Origin: Anaeromassilibacillus sp001305115
GTDB taxonomy: Bacteria > Bacillota > Clostridia > Oscillospirales > Acutalibacteraceae
Assembly: GCA_042854365.1 (NCBI GenBank)
Contig: AP031437.1
Coordinates: 1,798,001 to 1,862,000 of the forward strand
Length of the DNA: 64,000 nucleotides
Direction: 5' to 3'
Position numbers and translations under genes: made by a program. Shown here one piece after another: positions 63,559-64,000 of this stretch (positions within the stretch are counted from its first letter, which is position 1; each line of letters opens with the position of its first letter). The notes below the pieces were generated by a model. It was not told where the DNA came from and did not search any database. It saw nothing but the letters and a program-made list of their open reading frames with translations.

Positions 63559-64000
63559 TTACCATCTGTAATGTGCGAAAGCTCTGTTAGCCTCTGCCAT
63601 CTTGTGCGTATCGTCACGCTTCTTGGCAGCACCGCCAGCACCATTAACAGCATCAAGGATCTCGCCGGCAAGTCTTTCCTTCATGGTCTTTTCAGATCTG
63701 AGTCTGGAATAGTTGGTCATCCAGCGCAGGCCCAAGGTCTGTCTTCTCTCTGGACGAACCTCCATCGGCACCTGGTAGGTAGCGCCGCCGACACGGCGGG
63801 CCTTAACTTCGAGCTGCGGCATGACGTTTTCCATCGCCTGCTCAAAGACCTCCAGCGGCTCTTTGCCGGTCTTTTCACGAATAATATCAAATGCACCATA
63901 GACAATTTTCTGAGCAACGCCCTTCTTGCCGTCGTACATGATATTGTTGATAAGACGAGTTACAAGCTTCGAATTGTAAAGCGGATCGGGCAAAACATCA
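63559..64000 (-). CDS. rpsG: 30S ribosomal protein S7 (partial, N-terminus outside window)
   Basis: The visible 147 codons include DVLPDPLYNSKLVTRLINNIM (in parts), MEVRPERRQTLG and the C-terminal ANRAFAHYRW. About nine N-terminal residues of the usual 156 lie beyond the window edge. A TTG at 63993 is an internal Leu codon, not the start. S7 nucleates assembly of the 30S head. Confidence 0.97.
   Translation of the reverse strand, partial: DVLPDPLYNSKLVTRLINNIMYDGKKGVAQKIVYGAFDIIREKTGKEPLEVFEQAMENVMPQLEVKARRVGGATYQVPMEVRPERRQTLGLRWMTNYSRLRSEKTMKERLAGEILDAVNGAGGAAKKRDDTHKMAEANRAFAHYRW

Overview
The window looks like a chromosomal segment of an anaerobic, endospore-forming, Gram-positive member of the Clostridia, most likely an Oscillospiraceae/Ruminococcaceae-type gut bacterium. 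The reasons are spo0A next to spoIVB, a collagen-like spore-surface protein, a complete [FeFe]-hydrogenase maturation set (hydE, hydG, hydF and a TM1266-type regulator), an Fe-S L-serine dehydratase in two subunits, a THF riboswitch upstream of folT, and strong AGGAGG ribosome sites with several TTG/GTG starts. No genus can be named from the sequence alone.

Layout. 1-5064: one giant leftward secreted surface protein, cut by the window edge (GLUG repeats, InlB-type repeat, FIVAR module). 5559-6373: folT under a THF riboswitch. 6531-9189: a lipoprotein hydrolase diverging from the collagen-like gene. 9275-10816: sdaAB-sdaAA. 11044-14295: a secreted cyclic-nucleotide phosphodiesterase/5'-nucleotidase sharing a module with the giant protein. 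14378-18289: a membrane protein, a ricin-lectin protein with a histone H1-like tail, a glutathione peroxidase and enolase. 18432-27962: a leftward nucleoside uptake and catabolism operon (deoB, deoD, BMP lipoprotein, ABC ATPase, two permeases, deoC, cdd, pdp). 28199-29322: a perfect CIRCE element and two tandem hsp20 genes. 29448-34412: endonuclease IV, tRNA-Leu, a thioesterase, spo0A-spoIVB and a LacX-type mutarotase. 35126-39278: the potABCD polyamine transporter. 39833-39984: tRNA-Pro and tRNA-Gln. 40182-45625: an HD protein, dtd, then the hydrogenase maturation operon behind a structured leader with its own terminator. 45879-50849: a leftward housekeeping operon (DUF951, prfA, threonylcarbamoyl-AMP synthase, coaE, lytic transglycosylase, M18 aminopeptidase), divergent from birA. 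52636-55794: gltX and glnS. 55912-59975: VanY-type carboxypeptidase, two small unknown genes, a nitroreductase, a membrane protein and an SDR. 60123-64000: tuf, fusA and the rpsG fragment of the str operon.

How the genes work together. The deo block imports nucleosides and breaks them into bases plus deoxyribose/ribose phosphates. The surface nucleotidase could supply those nucleosides from extracellular nucleotides (inference). The hyd operon builds the H-cluster for hydrogen-evolving fermentation. No phage, CRISPR array, defence island or intact transposon was seen.

The points most worth a second look are the leader RNA of the hyd operon, the cytoplasmic lectin with an H1-like tail, a possible N-terminal extension of PotA behind an ideal ribosome site, a PotD that appears anchored by a C-terminal helix, and a Spo0A receiver domain lacking the usual acidic pair and lysine.
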